NCBI GenBank assembly: GCA_965240325.2
Contig: OZ251247.1
Location: 992,001-1,056,000, forward strand
From: Rebecca billardiae RCC1528
Taxonomy: Eukaryota; Haptophyta
Reading direction: 5' to 3'
Length of the DNA: 64,000 nt
Position numbers and translations under genes: made by a program. The notes under the pieces are model-generated. The model searched no databases. It was not told the origin of the DNA and saw only the letters and a program-made list of their open reading frames with translations. This document shows positions 40,801-52,718 of this stretch, piece by piece. The first letter of the stretch is position 1; every line of letters starts with the position of its first letter.

Positions 40801-43800
40801 GGACGCCCAGGGAGAGCCGCGCCGAGAGCTGCTCGAGCGTCCTCGCCTGCAGACGGCTGAGCACGTCGTCCGCGCCGCCGCCGGCGCTCGGCGTGAAGTA
40901 CGCAAGCACGACGCGCGCAGAGGCGGGCGCGACCGAGTGCACCCGCACCCAGCCCGTGGGCACGCCCGCCTCCTCGGCGACGGCGGCGGCGAGCTGCTGC
41001 TGCGCGGAGGGCGCGCCGAGGGCGTCGACGGAGGCGTCGACCGTGAGGGCCAGGTAGCCCTCCGAGCCCGGCGGCGGCGAGGGCGGTGGCGAGGGCGGCG
41101 GCGAGGGCGGCGGCGAGGGCGGCGGCGAGCTCGGCGGTAGCGACGGTGGCGGGCTTGCCAGTGGGCTTGGCGGTAGCGCCGGTGGCGGGCTCGGCGGTGA
41201 GCTCGGCGGCATGCCTGGTACCGCCGATGGCGGTGGCGAGGGCGGCGGGCTCGGCAGCAGCATGGGCGGCGGGCTCGGCGGCGGTGACGGCGGAGGGCTC
41301 GGTGGTGGGCTCGGAAGTAGCGACGGTGGCGGGCTCTGCGGTGGGCTCGGCGGAGGCGACGGTGGTGGGCTCGGCGGTGGGCCTGGCGGCAGCAATGGCG
41401 GAGGGCTCGGCGGTGGGCTTGGCGGCAGCGACGGCGGAGGGCTCGGCGGTGGGCTGGGCGCTGGCGACGGTGGTGGGCTCGGCGGCGGGCTCGGCGGCAC
41501 GCCTGGCACCAACGATGGCGGTGGCGAGGGCGGCGGGCTCGGCAGCAGCATGGGCGGCGGGCTCGGCGGAAGCAATGGCGGAGGGCTCGGCGGTGGGCTC
41601 GGAAGTAGCGACGGTGGCGGCCTCGGCGGTGGGCTTGGCGGCAGCGACGGTGGCGGGTTTGGCGGTGGGCTTGGCGGCAGCGACGGTGGCGGGCTTGGCG
41701 GTGGGCTCGGCGGCAGCGACGGCGGAGGGCTCGGCGGTGGGCTTAGCGGCAGCGACGGTGGCGGGCTCGGCGGCGGGCTCGGCGGAGGCGAAGGTGGCGG
41801 CCTCGGCGGTGGGCTTGGCGGCAGCGACGGTGGCGGGTTTGGCGGTGGGCTTGGCGGCAGCGACGGCGGAGGGCCCGGCGGTGGGCTCGGCGGCAGCGAC
41901 GGCGGAGGGCTCGGCGGTGGGCTTAGCGGCAGCGACGGTGGCGGGCTCGGCGGTGGGCTTGGCGGCAGCGACGGTGGCGGGCTTGCCAGTGGGCTTGGCG
42001 GTAGCGCCGGTGGCGGGCTCGGCGGTGGGCTCGGCGGCAGCGACGGCGGCGGGCTCGGCGGTGGGCTTGGCGGCACGCCTGGCACCACCGATGGCGGTGG
42101 CGAGGGCGGCGGGCTCGGCAGCAGCGTGGGCGGCGGGCTCGGCGGCAGCAATGGCGGAGGGCTCGGCGGTGGGCTTGGCGGCAGCGACGGCGGCGGGCTC
42201 GGCGGTGGGCTTGGCGGCACGCCTGGCACCACCGATGGCGGTGGCGAGGGCGGCGGGCTCGGCAGCAGCGTGGGCGGCGGGCTCGGCGGCGGTGACGGCG
42301 GAGGGCTCGGCGGCGGGCTCAGCGGAGGCGACGGTGGCGGGCTCGGCGGCGGGCTTGGCGGCAGCGACGGCGGAGGGCTCGGCGGTGGGCTTGGCGGCAG
42401 TGACGGCGGAGGGCTCGGTGGTGGGCTCGGAAGTAGCGACGGTGGCGGGCTCTGCGGTGGGCTCGGCGGAGGCGACGGTGGTGGGCTGGGCGGTGGGATG
42501 GGCGTTAGCGACGGTGGCGGGCTTGCCAGTGGGCTTGGCGGTAGCGCCGGTGGCGGGCTCGGCGGTGGGCTCGGCGGCAGCGACGGCGGCGGGCTCGGCG
42601 GTGGGCTTGGCGGCACGCCTGGCACCACCGATGGCGGTGGCGAGGGCGGCGGGCTCGGCAGCAGCGTGGGCGGCGGGCTCGGCGGCAGCAATGGCGGAGG
42701 GCTCGGCGGTGGGCTTGGCGGCAGCGACGGCGGCGGGCTCGGCGGTGGGCTTGGCGGCACGCCTGGCACCACCGATGGCGGTGGCGAGGGCGGCGGGCTC
42801 GGCAGCAGCGTGGGCGGCGGGCTCGGCGGCGGTGACGGCGGAGGGCTCGGCGGCGGGCTCAGCGGAGGCGACGGTGGCGGGCTCGGCGGCGGGCTTGGCG
42901 GCAGCGACGGCGGAGGGCTCGGCGGTGGGCTTGGCGGCAGTGACGGCGGAGGGCTCGGTGGTGGGCTCGGAAGTAGCGACGGTGGCGGGCTCTGCGGTGG
43001 GCTCGGCGGAGGCGACGGTGGTGGGCTGGGCGGTGGGATGGGCGTTAGCGACGGTGGCGGGCTCGGCGGTGGGCTTGGCGGCAGTGACGGCGGAGGGCTC
43101 GGTGGTGGGCTCGGAAGTAGCGACGGTGGCGGGTTCTGCGGTGGGCTCGGAGGAGGCGACGGTGGTGGGCTCGGCGGAGGGCCTGGCGGCAGCAATGGCG
43201 GAGGGCTCGGCGGTGGGCTTGGCGGCAGCGACGGCGGAGGGCTCGGCGGTGGGCTTGGCGCTGGCGACGGTGGTGGGCTCGGCGGCATGCCTGGTACCAA
43301 CGATGGCGGTGGCGAGGGCGGCGGGCTCGGCAGCAGCATGGGCGGCGGGCTCGGCGGAAGCAATGGCGGAGGGCTCGGCGGTGGGCTTGGCGGCAGCGAC
43401 GGTGGCGGGCTTGGCGGTGGGCTCGGCGGCAGCGACGGCGGCGGGCTCGGCGGTGGGCTCGGCGGCATGCCTGGTACCAACGATGGCGGTGGCGAGGGCG
43501 GCGGGCTCGGCAGCAGCATGGGCGGCGGGCTCGGCGGCGATGACGGCGGAGGGCTCGGCGGCGGGCTCGGCGGAGGCGAAGGTGGCGGCCTCGGTGGTGG
43601 GCTTGGCGGCAGCGACGGTGGCGGGTTTGGCGGTGGGCTTGGCGGCAGCGACGGTGGCGGGCCCGGCGGCGGGCTTGGCGGCAGTGACGGTGGCGGGCTC
43701 GGCGGTGGGATGGGCGTTAGCGACGGTGGCGGGCTCGGCGGTGGGCTTGGTGGCAGTGACGGCGGCGGGCTTGACGGTGGGCTGGGCGGTGGCGACGGTG

Positions 43801-46800
43801 GTGGGCTCGGCGGTGGGCTCGGCGGCACGCCTGGCACCACCGATGGCGGTTGCGAGGGCGGCGGGCTCGGCAGCAGCGTGGGCGGCGGGCTCGGCGGCGG
43901 TGAGGGCGGAGGGCTCGGCGGTGGGCTCGGAAGTAGCGACGGTGGCGGGCTCGGCGGCGGGCTCGGTGGTGGCGGCTGCGGCGGTGGGCTCGGTGGCGGC
44001 GGCTGCGGCAGTGGGCTCGGTGGCGGCGATGGCGGCGGGCTCGGTGGCGGCGGCACGGGCGGTGGGCTCGGCGGCGGGCTCGGCGGCGGGCGCGGTGGCA
44101 GCGGCACGGGCGGCGGGCTCGGAGGCGGGCGCGGCGGCGGGCTCGGTGGCGGCGGCTGCGGCGGTGGGCTCGGTGGCGGCGATGGCGGCGGGCTCGGTGG
44201 CGGCGGCACGGGCGGTGGGCTCGGCGGCGGGCTCGGCGGCGGGCGCGGTGGCAGCGGCGCGGGCGTTGGGCTCGGAGGCGGGCTCGGCGGCGGGCTCGGT
44301 GGCGGCGGCTGCGGCGGTGGTGATGGTGGCGGGCTCGGCAGCGGGCTCGGTGGTGGCGGCGCGGGCGGTGGGCTGGGCGGCGGGCTCGGCGGCGGGCTCG
44401 GTGGCGGTGGCTGCGGCGGTGGTGATGGTGGCGGGCTGGGCGGCGGGCTCGGTGGCAGCGGCTGCGGCGGTGGGCTCGGTGGCGGCGATGGCGGCGGGCT
44501 CGGTGGCGGCGGCGCGGGCGGTGGGCTCGGCGGCGGGCTCGGCGGCGGCCTGGGTGGCGGCGGCGCGGGCGGTGGGCTGGGCGGCGGGCTCGGCGGCGGG
44601 CTCGGTGGCAGTGGCTGCGGCGGTGGTGATGGCGGCGGGCTGGGCGGCGGGCTCGGTGGCGGCGGCTGCGGCGGTGGGCTCGGTGGCGGCGATGGCGGCT
44701 GGCTCGGCGGCGACGGCGCGGGCAGCGGGCTCGGCGGCGGGCTTGGCGGCGGGCTCGGTGGCGGCGGCGCAGGCGGTGGGCTCGGCGGCGGGCTCGGCGG
44801 CGGGCTCGGCGGCGGGCTCGGTGGCGGCGGCTGCGGCGGTGGGCTCGGTGGCGGCGATGGCGGCGGGCTCGGTGGCGGCGGCACGGGCGGTGGGCTCGGC
44901 GGCGGGCTCGGCGGCGGGCGCGGTGGCAGCGGCACGGGCGGCGGGCTCGGAGGCGGGCGCGGCGGCGGGCTCGGTGGCGGCGGCTGCGGCGGTGGGCTCG
45001 GTGGCGGCGATGGCGGCTGGCTCGGCGGCGGCGGCGCGGGCGGTGGGCTCGGCGGCGGGCTCGGCGGCGGGCTCGGTGGCGGCGGGCTGGGCGGCGGGCT
45101 CGGTGGCGGCGGCTGCGGCGGTGGGCTCGGTGGCGGCGATGGCGGCGGGCTCGGTGGCGGCGGCACGGGCGGTGGGCTCGGCGGCGGGCTCGGCGGCGGG
45201 CGCGGTGGCAGCGGCACGGGCGGCGGGCTCGGAGGCGGGCGCGGCGGCGGGCTCGGTGGCGGCGGCTGCGGCGGTGGGCTCGGTGGCGGCGATGGCGGCT
45301 GGCTCGGCGGCGGCGGCGCGGGCGGTGGGCTCGGCGGCGGGCTCGGCGGCGGGCTCGGTGGCGGCGGGCTGGGCGGCGGGCTCGGTGGCGGCGGCTGCGG
45401 CGGTGGGCTCGGTGGCGGCGATGGCGGCGGGCTCGGTGGCGGCGGCGCGGGCGGTGGGCTCGGCGGCGGGCTCGGCGGCGGCCTGGGTGGCGGCGGCGCG
45501 GGCGGTGGGCTGGGCGGCGGGCTCGGCGGCGGGCTCGGTGGCAGTGGCTGCGGCGGTGGTGATGGCGGCGGGCTGGGCGGCGGGCTCGGTGGCGGCGGCT
45601 GCGGCGGTGGGCTCGGTGGCGGCGATGGCGGCTGGCTCGGCGGCGACGGCGCGGGCAGCGGGCTCGGCGGCGGGCTTGGCGGCGGGCTCGGTGGCGGCGG
45701 CGCAGGCGGTGGGCTCGGCGGCGGGCTCGGCGGCGGGCTCGGCGGCGGGCTCGGTGGCGGCGGCTGCGGCGGTGGGCTCGGTGGCGGCGATGGCGGCGGG
45801 CTCGGTGGCGGCGGCGCGGGCGTTGGGCTCGGAGGCGGGCTCGGCGGCGGGCTCGGTGGCGGCGGCTGTGGCGGCGGCGATGGCGGCGGGCTCGGTGGCG
45901 GCGGCGCGGGCGGTGGGCTCGGCGGCGGGCTCGGCGGCGGGCGCGGTGGCAGCGGCGCGGGCGGCGGGCTCGGAGGCGGGCGCGGCGGCGGGCTCGGTGG
46001 CGGCGGCTGCGGCGGTGGGCTCGGTGGCGGCGATGGCGGCGGGCTCGGGGGCGGCGGCGCGGGCGGTGGGCTCGGCGGCGGCGATGGCGGCGGGCTCGGT
46101 GGCGGCATCGCGGGCGGTGGGCTCGGCGGCGGCGATGGCGGCGGGCTCGGTGGTGGCGGCGCGGGCGGTGGGCTCGGCGGCGGGCTCGGCGGCGGGCTCG
46201 GTGGCGGTGGCTGCGGCGGTGGTGATGGTGGCGGGCTGGGCGGCGGGCTCGGTGGCGGCGGCGCGGGCGGTGGGCTCGGCGGCGGCGATGGCGGCGGGCG
46301 CGGTGGCGGCAGCGCGGGCGGTGAACTCGGTGGCGGGCTCGGCGGCGGGCTCGGGGGCGGCGGCGCGGGCGGTGGGCTCGGCGGCGGCGATGGCGGCGGG
46401 CTCGGTGGCGGCGGCGCGGGCGGTGGGCTCGGCGGCGGCGATGGCGGCGGGCTCGGTGGCGGCGGCGCGGGCGATGGGCTCGGCGGCGGCGATGGCGGCG
46501 GGCTCGGTGGTGGCGGTGCAGGCGGTGGGCTCGGCGGCGGCGATGGCGGCGGGCTCGGTGGCGGCAGCTGCGGCGGTGGGCTCGGTGGCGGGCTCGGCGG
46601 CGGGCTCGGTGGCGGCGGCGCGGGCGGTGGGCTCGGCGGCGGCGATGGCGGCGGGCGCGGTGGCGGCAGCGCGGGCGGTGGACTCGGTGGCGGGCTCGGC
46701 GGCGGGCTCGGTGGCGGCGGCGCGGGCGGTGGGCTCGGCGGCGGCGACGGCGGCGGGCTCGGTGGTGGCGGTGCGGGCGGTGGGCTCGGCGGCGGCGATG

Positions 46801-49800
46801 GCGGCGGGCTCGGTGGCGGCAGCTGCGGCGGTGGGCTCGGTGGCGGGCTCGGCGGCGGGCTCGGTGGCGGCGGCGCGGGCGGTGGGCTCGGCGGCGGCGA
46901 TGGCGGCGGGCTCGGTGGTGGCGGTGCGGGCGGTGGGCTCGGCGGCGGCGATGGCGGAGGGCGCGGTGGCGGCAGCGCGGGCGGTGGGCTCGGTGGCGGG
47001 CTCGGCGGCGGGCTCGGTGGCGGCGGCGCGGGCGGTGGGCTCGGCGGCGGCGATGGCGGTGGGCGCGGTGGCGGCAGCGCGGGCGGTGGACTCGGTGGCG
47101 GGCTCGGCGGCGGGCTCGGGGGCGGCGGCGCGGGCGGTGGGCTCGGCGGCGGCGATGGCGGCGGGCTCGGAGGCGGCGGCGCCGGCGGTGGGCTCGGCGG
47201 CGGCGATGGCGGCGGGCTCGGTGGCTGCGGCGCGGGCGGTGGGCTCGGCGGCGGCGATGGCGGCGGGCTCGGTGGCGGCAGCGCGGGCGGTGGGCTCGGC
47301 GGCGGCGATGGCGGCGGACTCGGTGGCGGCGGCGCGGGCGGTGGGCTCGGCGGCGGCGATGGCGGCGGGCGCGGTGGCGGCAGCGCGGGCGGTGGACTCG
47401 GTGGCGGGCTCGGCGGCGGGCTCGGGGGCGGCGGCGCGGGCGGTGGGCTCGGCGGCGGCGATGGCGGCGGGCTCGGTGGCGGCGGCGCGGGCGGTGGGCT
47501 CGGCGGCGGCGATGGCGGCGGGCTCGGTGGCGGCGGCGCGGGCGGTGGGCTCGGCGGCGGCGATGGCGGCGGGCTCGGTGGCGGCGGCGCGGGCGGTGGG
47601 CTCGGCGGCGGCGATGGCGGCGGGCTCGGTGGTGGCGGTGCAGGCGGTGGGCTCGGCGGCGGCGATGGCGGCGGGCTCGGTGGCGGCAGCTGCGGCGGTG
47701 GGTTCGGTGGCGGGCTCGGCGGCGGGCTCGGTGGCGGCGGCGCGGGCGGTGGGCTCGGCGGCGGCGATGGCGGCGGGCGCGGTGGCGGCAGCGCGGGCGG
47801 TGGACTCGGTGGCGGGCTCGGCGGCGGGCTCGGTGGCGGCGGCGCGGGCGGTGGGCTCGGCGGCGGCGATGGCGGCGGGCTCGGTGGTGGCGGTGCGGGC
47901 GGTGGGCTCGGCGGCGGCGATGGCGGCGGGCTCGGTGGCGGCAGCTGCGGCGGTGGGCTCGGTGGCGGGCTCGGCGGCGGGCTCGGTGGCGGCGGCGCGG
48001 GCGGTGGGCTCGGCGGCGGCGATGGCGGCGGGCTCGGTGGTGGCGGTGCGGGCGGTGGGCTCGGCGGCGGCGATGGCGGCGGGCGCGGTGGCAGCAGCGC
48101 GGGCGGTGGGCTCGGTGGCGGGCTCGGCGGCGGGCTCGGTGGCGGCGGCGCGGGCGGTGGGCTCGGCGGCGGCGATGGCGGCGGGCGCGGTGGCGGCAGC
48201 GCGGGCGGTGGACTCGGTGGCGGGCTCGGCGGCGGGCTCGGTGGCGGCGGCGCGGGCGGTGGGCTCGGCGGCGGCGATGGCGGCGGGCTCGGTGGCGGCA
48301 GCTGCGGCGGTGGGCTCGGTGGCGGGCTCGGCGGCGGGCTCGGTGGTGGCGGTGCGGGCGGTGGGCTCGGCGGCGGCGATGGCGGCGGGCGCGGTGGCGG
48401 CAGCGCGGGCGGTGGGCTCGGTGGCGGGCTCGGCGGCGGGCTCGGGGGCGGCGGCGCGGGCGGTGGGCTCGGCGGCGGCGATGGCGGCGGGCTCGGTGGC
48501 GGCGGCGCGGGCGGTGGGCTCGGCGGCGGCGATGGCGGCGGGCTCGGTGGCGGCGGTGCGGGCGGTGGGCTCGGCGGCGGCGATGGCGGCGGGCTCGGTG
48601 GCGGCGGCTGCGGCGGTGGGCTCGGCGGCGGCGATGGCGGCGGGCTCGGTGGCGGCGGCTGCGGCGGTGGGCTCGGTGGCGGCGATGGCGGCGGGCTCGG
48701 TGGCGGCGGCGCGGGCGGTGGGCTCGGCGGCGGCGATGGCGACGGGCTCGGTGGCGGCGGCGCGGGCGGTGGGCTCGGCGGCGGCGATGGCGGCGGGCTC
48801 GGTGGTGGCGGTGCGGGCGGTGGGCTCGGCGGTGGCGATGGCGGCGGGCTCGGTGGTGGCGGCGCGGGCGGTGGGCTCGGCGGCGGGCTCGGCGGCGGGC
48901 TCGGTGGCGGTGGCTGCGGCGGTGGTGATGGTGGCGGGCTCGGCGGCGGGCTCGGTGGCGGCGGCGCGGGCGGTGGGCTCGGCGGCGGCGATGGCGGCGG
49001 GCTCGGTGGCGGCGGCGCGGGCGGTGGTGATGGTGGCGGGCTCGGCGGCGGGCTCGGAGGCGGCGGCGCCGGCGGTGGGCTCGGCGGCGGCGATGGCGGC
49101 GGGCTCGGTGGCGGTGGCTGCGGCGGTGGTGATGGTGGCGGGCTCGGCAGCGGGCTCGGTGGCGGCGGCGCGGGTGGTGGGCTCGGCGGCGGCGATGGCG
49201 GCGGGCTCGGTGGCGGCGGCGCCGGCGGTGGGCTCGGCGGCGGCGATGGCGGCGGGCTCGGTGGCGGCGGCGCGGGCCGTGGGCTCGGCGGTGGCGATGG
49301 CGGCGGGCTCGGTGGTGGCGGCGCGGGCGGTGGGCTCGGCGGCGGGCTCGGCGGCGGGCTCGGTGGCGGTGGCTGCGGCGGTGGTGATGGTGGCGGGCTC
49401 GGCGGCGGGCTCGGTGGCGGCGGCGCGGGCGGTGGGCTCGGCGGCGGCGATGGCGGCGGGCTCGGTGGCGGCGGCGCGGGCGGTGGGCTCGGCGGCGGCG
49501 ATGGCGGCGTGCTCGGTGGCGGCGGCCTCGGCGGCGGCCTCGGCGGCGGCCTCGGCGGCGGCCTCGGCGGCGGCCTCGGCGGCGGCGAGAAGGGCGGGAG
49601 CGCGTCGCACGGCGCGCGCAGGTCCAGCCGGAGGGCACCGTCAGCGGCCGAGGCGTCGCCGTTGTGAAGGTGGACGGGGCGCGCGTCGTAGCAGCTGGGG
49701 CAGCTGAGCGCGAGGACGAGCGTGCTCAGGTTGGCGCACCAGCGCAGCGGCGGCGCGGGCAGCGCCGCCGGCCCGCCGCCGCCGCCCAGCTCGAGCGTCG

Positions 49801-50035
49801 TACTCACATTTACCCACGCGCCCGGCAGCGCGTACTGGAGCGGGTAATCGGGGTATTCGGTGGCGGGGTCCGTGAGGTTGAAGCGCGCGAGTGCGACGGC
49901 CTCGTCGCACGCGGCGCCCTCGTGCGGCGCGGCGCACAGCCAGCCGCGCAGCCCGAGCGCCCAGTAGAACGGCGCGACGCCATCGTTACTCACGTGCGCG
50001 CCCAATCGGAGCGCGGCGGGCGCGGCCGGCTCGGA

Positions 50036-50069
<34 letters not shown>

Positions 50070-51178
50070 AGCGGCGTCAGCGTCACACGCGCGACGCCGA
50101 GCGCGTAGCCGAGGCGCTCGGCGCCGGCCTCGGCGCGCGCGCGCTCCTCGTCGTCCGTGTACAGCCCCGCCAGCGCGTGCGCGTTCACCAGGAACGACGC
50201 GTGCGTCTCGTTCACCGCCAGCTCGAACGGCTGCGCCGTGACCGGGTCGGCGACGAGGGGCGGCGCGGCCGCGTACGCGTCGGTGAAGACCTGCGGCTGG
50301 AGTCCGGGGGAGAGCTCGCCGCCGATGATGCGCGTGTGCCACTGCGTGTACGGCGCGCGCCCGTAGAACGCGTTGAAGTCCCAGATCTGCGTGAGGAAGA
50401 ACCACGGGACCGACGGCGCATAAGTCGACCAGCAAAAAGAATCGTCATGGAAGCCCGTCGTGTGCTCGAGCACAGAGACGGCGGTGCGCGTCTGCACGTG
50501 CGTGGCGGCGGTGAAGTTGGCGGCGTACGCGTCGAGCACCGCCGCGCGCGTGCTCGGCGGCGCGAACAGCCCGTCGTTCGGCCACGTGTGCCACTCGCCC
50601 CAGTGACCCAGCAGCCCCGCCTGCACGACCGCGACGCGCGGATCGAGATTGTATCTCGCGCCGAGCTGGGCGATGAAGTGGACGAGGCAGGCGACGAGCG
50701 CGGGGTCGGCGTAGTCGGGCGACTGCCCGCCGCCGTGCTCCGTGTACGCCGTCATCCCCAGCCCGCCGTCCAGCAGGTACTGCGGCACGCCCGTGAAACT
50801 TCCGGGAAGGTCCAGCCAGAAGCGCGCGACCACGTGGCGCGCCTTGGCGGCGGCGGCGTCGAGCTTGGCGTCGAAGGCGGACCAGTCGTAGGCGCGCTCG
50901 GCCGTCACCACCTCGCGCACGGGCACCATCAGCAGGTCGAGCGACGCGTCCCACACGCCCGCGTCCCACCAGTCGTGCGGGTTGGTCAGGAACCCCTGGT
51001 ACGGGTTGGACCGGTGCGGCAGTCCGGTCCGGTTGGGCGGGCCGAGGTCCGGGGAGAGCTCGACGGGCGGGAGCGTGTCGCCCGCGCGCGCCGGCGCGGG
51101 CGTGCGCGCGGCGCCGAGCACGAGCACGAGCGCCGCCGCGGCGCGCGCGCGGGGGCGCGGCGCGGCGTGATGCGGCAT
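31883..51178 (-). CDS. Giant REJ/GPS polycystin-1-like protein fused to a DUF4832-like barrel and Pro-rich stalk
   Basis: This is a continuous frame of ~6,431 residues. The chosen start (MPHHAA) directly precedes a signal peptide (hydrophobic core ALVLVLG). An in-frame ATG 34 codons earlier lacks that feature. Approximate domains: 58-520 DUF4874/DUF4832-like TIM barrel (NPYQGF at 58-63, GHWGEWH at 191-197); 530-3370 Pro/Ser stalk; ~3470-3490 Cys motif CTEPSARNYDSAAEVDDGGC; ~3563-3910 three IPT/TIG domains; ~3990-4660 REJ; ~4980-5020 EGF-like; ~5055-5072 GPS (CTHLTDFAALS); helices near 5110, 5492, 5535, 6332 and 6360; degenerate EF-hand near 6250 (DSAGDGRVDEAG). It is probably a cell-surface sensor or adhesion protein. 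No polycystin channel domain is seen. Introns cannot be excluded. Confidence 0.75.
32269..32280. repeat. Iterated palindrome, copy 1 (12-bp core)
   Basis: AGATTGCAATCT with a mismatch in the outer pair. In the giant gene it is read as E-I-A-I-W, next to the degenerate EF-hand. Confidence 0.9.
33269..33282. repeat. Iterated palindrome, copy 2, between 30-bp direct repeats
   Basis: GAGATTGCAATCTC, read as D-C-N-L-A. It is flanked by 33239-33268 and 33287-33316, which match at 27 of 30 positions. Confidence 0.95.
33633..33658. repeat. Telomere-like tract inside the giant gene
   Basis: GGGGTAGGGTTGGGGGTAGG and following bases on the plus strand. Read through, it encodes P-N-P-T repeats. It may be part of a short intron. 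Confidence 0.8.
34575..34588. repeat. Iterated palindrome, copy 3
   Basis: GAGATTGCAATCTC within a 16-bp perfect palindrome, read as E-I-A-I-S just before a predicted membrane helix of the giant protein. Confidence 0.95.
35216..35229. repeat. Iterated palindrome, copy 4, between 18-bp direct repeats
   Basis: GAGATTGCAATCTC, read as D-C-N-L-A. The exact 18-mer GCCGCCCGGCTCGTCGGC occurs on both sides (35189-35206 and 35231-35248). Confidence 0.95.
36324..36337. repeat. Iterated palindrome, copy 5
   Basis: GAGATTGCAATCTC within a 16-bp perfect palindrome, read as E-I-A-I-S in the GAIN-like region. A weak direct repeat (CTGCGCGACCCG / CTGCGCGAGCCG on the minus strand) flanks it. Confidence 0.95.
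39242..39287. repeat. Telomere-like tract inside the giant gene
   Basis: GTTAGGGCTAGG is followed after a few bases by four TTAGGG-type repeats on the plus strand. On the coding strand this is (CCCTAA)n, read as P-N-P-N-P-N. A CTAAC...AG arrangement on the minus strand would suit an intron 3' end within the REJ region. Confidence 0.85.
40128..40141. repeat. Iterated palindrome, copy 6
   Basis: GAGATTGCAATCTC within a 16-bp perfect palindrome, read as E-I-A-I-S between the first and second IPT/TIG domains. Confidence 0.95.
41071..49590 (-). repeat. Coding minisatellite for the Pro/Ser stalk
   Basis: The 43.9-49.5 kb part is built of 51-bp units (APPPPSPPPSPPPSPPP). The 41.1-43.9 kb part has 12-bp SPPP/SLPP units with inserted VVPGVPP and TLLPSPPP motifs. 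The segment ~41,985-42,525 is repeated at +540 bp essentially without differences, so it was duplicated recently. Opposite-strand frames (GGGLGGGDGG) are shadows. Such stalks resemble hydroxyproline-rich extracellular matrix proteins of algae. Confidence 0.9.
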
Positions 51179-51698
51179 GGCTACGAGCTGCTGGGCTCTC
51201 CGTGGCTGCCACTGAAGGGACGAACTTGCCGCCCGAGAAGTGATCGGCTGAACATAGTTAAAAATAGACTGACCGCGCAAACCGAAATGGCGCGCCTGGC
51301 GCTGATTGGCTCAGCGCGAACGACATGTGAACCCCGAGTACTCGTCGCTTGCATCAATCAAGATCGTCGTAGTTGATGCTGATGATCATTGTCGGTCCGG
51401 GCGTGAGGCGGCGGAAGGAATCTCGCACGAAGGACGACCCGCGAACGAAGCAGTGCGCGCGATGATCGCCGACGCCACGGCCCACGCCACGCCTTGCTTA
51501 GGAGCTGCGCTCGTCGGCTCATCTCGCTGCCCGTCGGCTGGCAGGCTGCGTCAGCTAGAGTAGTCAGCCGCGCCGCCCGGCGCTGCTTAACCAGCTATAG
51601 TAGCACGCGGGCAGCGTGCGGGCCGCCGCCATGCTGCGCACACGCCGACGGCAGCTGATGCCAGGTACTGAATGACCCGCGCCAAGCGCGGCCCGCGG
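51179..51698. other. Intergenic region between the giant gene and the F-box-like gene
   Basis: About 500 bp upstream of the giant gene's start, likely holding its promoter. It is less GC-biased than the genes, and no TATA box is evident. No ORF here looks real. Confidence 0.5.
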
Positions 51699-52680
51699 CT
51701 ACTGCGCCCCCTCCGGCGTGCCACCGCCGGAGGGAGGCGAAGGAGCGGCGCCCCCCTGCTGCTGCGGCTCCTCCGAGCTCGGCCCGTCGTCGTCGTCGGC
51801 CGCGTCCTCCGCGGCGGCGGCGGCGGCAGGCTCCAGCGGCGCCCCCTGGCCCATCAGCCCGGCGAGCGCACCGCCCTCCGCCTCCGCCGCCGCCAAGTCC
51901 GCGTCCGCGACGGCGAGGCGCAGCCGCCCAAGCCAGAACGACACGTGCCCGGCGCACAGGCAAAAGTCGAGCGGCGCGCCGCGCGCGCGCGCCCACGGCT
52001 CGTCGCGCCGCGTGCGAAGCCAGTGCTGCCACCCGAGCCGCGCGTCGTTGACGAGAGAGGTCACGATGGTCGGCGCTGCGGTGTTTGGTCCGTTCGCCGC
52101 GCCGGCGGCGGCGTCGGCGGCGGCGCGCACGACGGCCTCCGCGCTCTCCCAGCGGCGCAGCACGTACCCCGGCGCCGCGCGCTCCTCCGGACTCGTCACC
52201 ATCACCATCTCCGGCTGCGCGTGCTGGACGAGCTCGTGCGCGAGCGCGCTCGCGGCGCGCGCGCGCTCGCCGCTCGGCGCGCGCGCGTCCGCGAGCAGCA
52301 GGACGAGCGCCTCGAGCGCGGCGGTGACGTACGCGCCTGGCTCGAGCACGCCGCGCTCGCCGCGGCCCGTGAGCGCCCCCAGCTTGAGCCCGTCCAGCGC
52401 GTCGAGGCACTGCAGTAGCAGCCCATGCGACACAGCGAACGACTCGACAGTGCACAGCGCGTCTGCCGCCGTGCCCATCGCCCAGTCCGCCGCGCAGCCG
52501 GTGCGCGCGGCCTGGTACGCGGAGAGCGCGCAGAGCTCGCGGCTCACGTTGCACAGGCCCGCGTGCACGCACAGCGCGAACATGCGCAGCGCGCCGTGCA
52601 GCGCGCACGCGGCGCGGCGGAAGCTCGCGGGGACGTCCACCTCAGCCGCCGCCGCCGAGATTGCAATCTCGGCCGCCGCC

Positions 52681-52718
<38 letters not shown>

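Noticed and set aside
41086-49707. Plus-strand frames of ~2,800 residues rich in Gly/Leu/Asp or Ala/Gly/Ser
   Set aside because: They are antisense shadows of the 51-bp Pro/Ser minisatellite. The minus-strand frame has a signal peptide, known domains on both sides and consistent phase.
50645-50660. Further copy of the palindrome (GAGATTGTATCTC)
   Set aside because: One base short and not self-complementary in the centre. Kept only as a possible degenerate relative.
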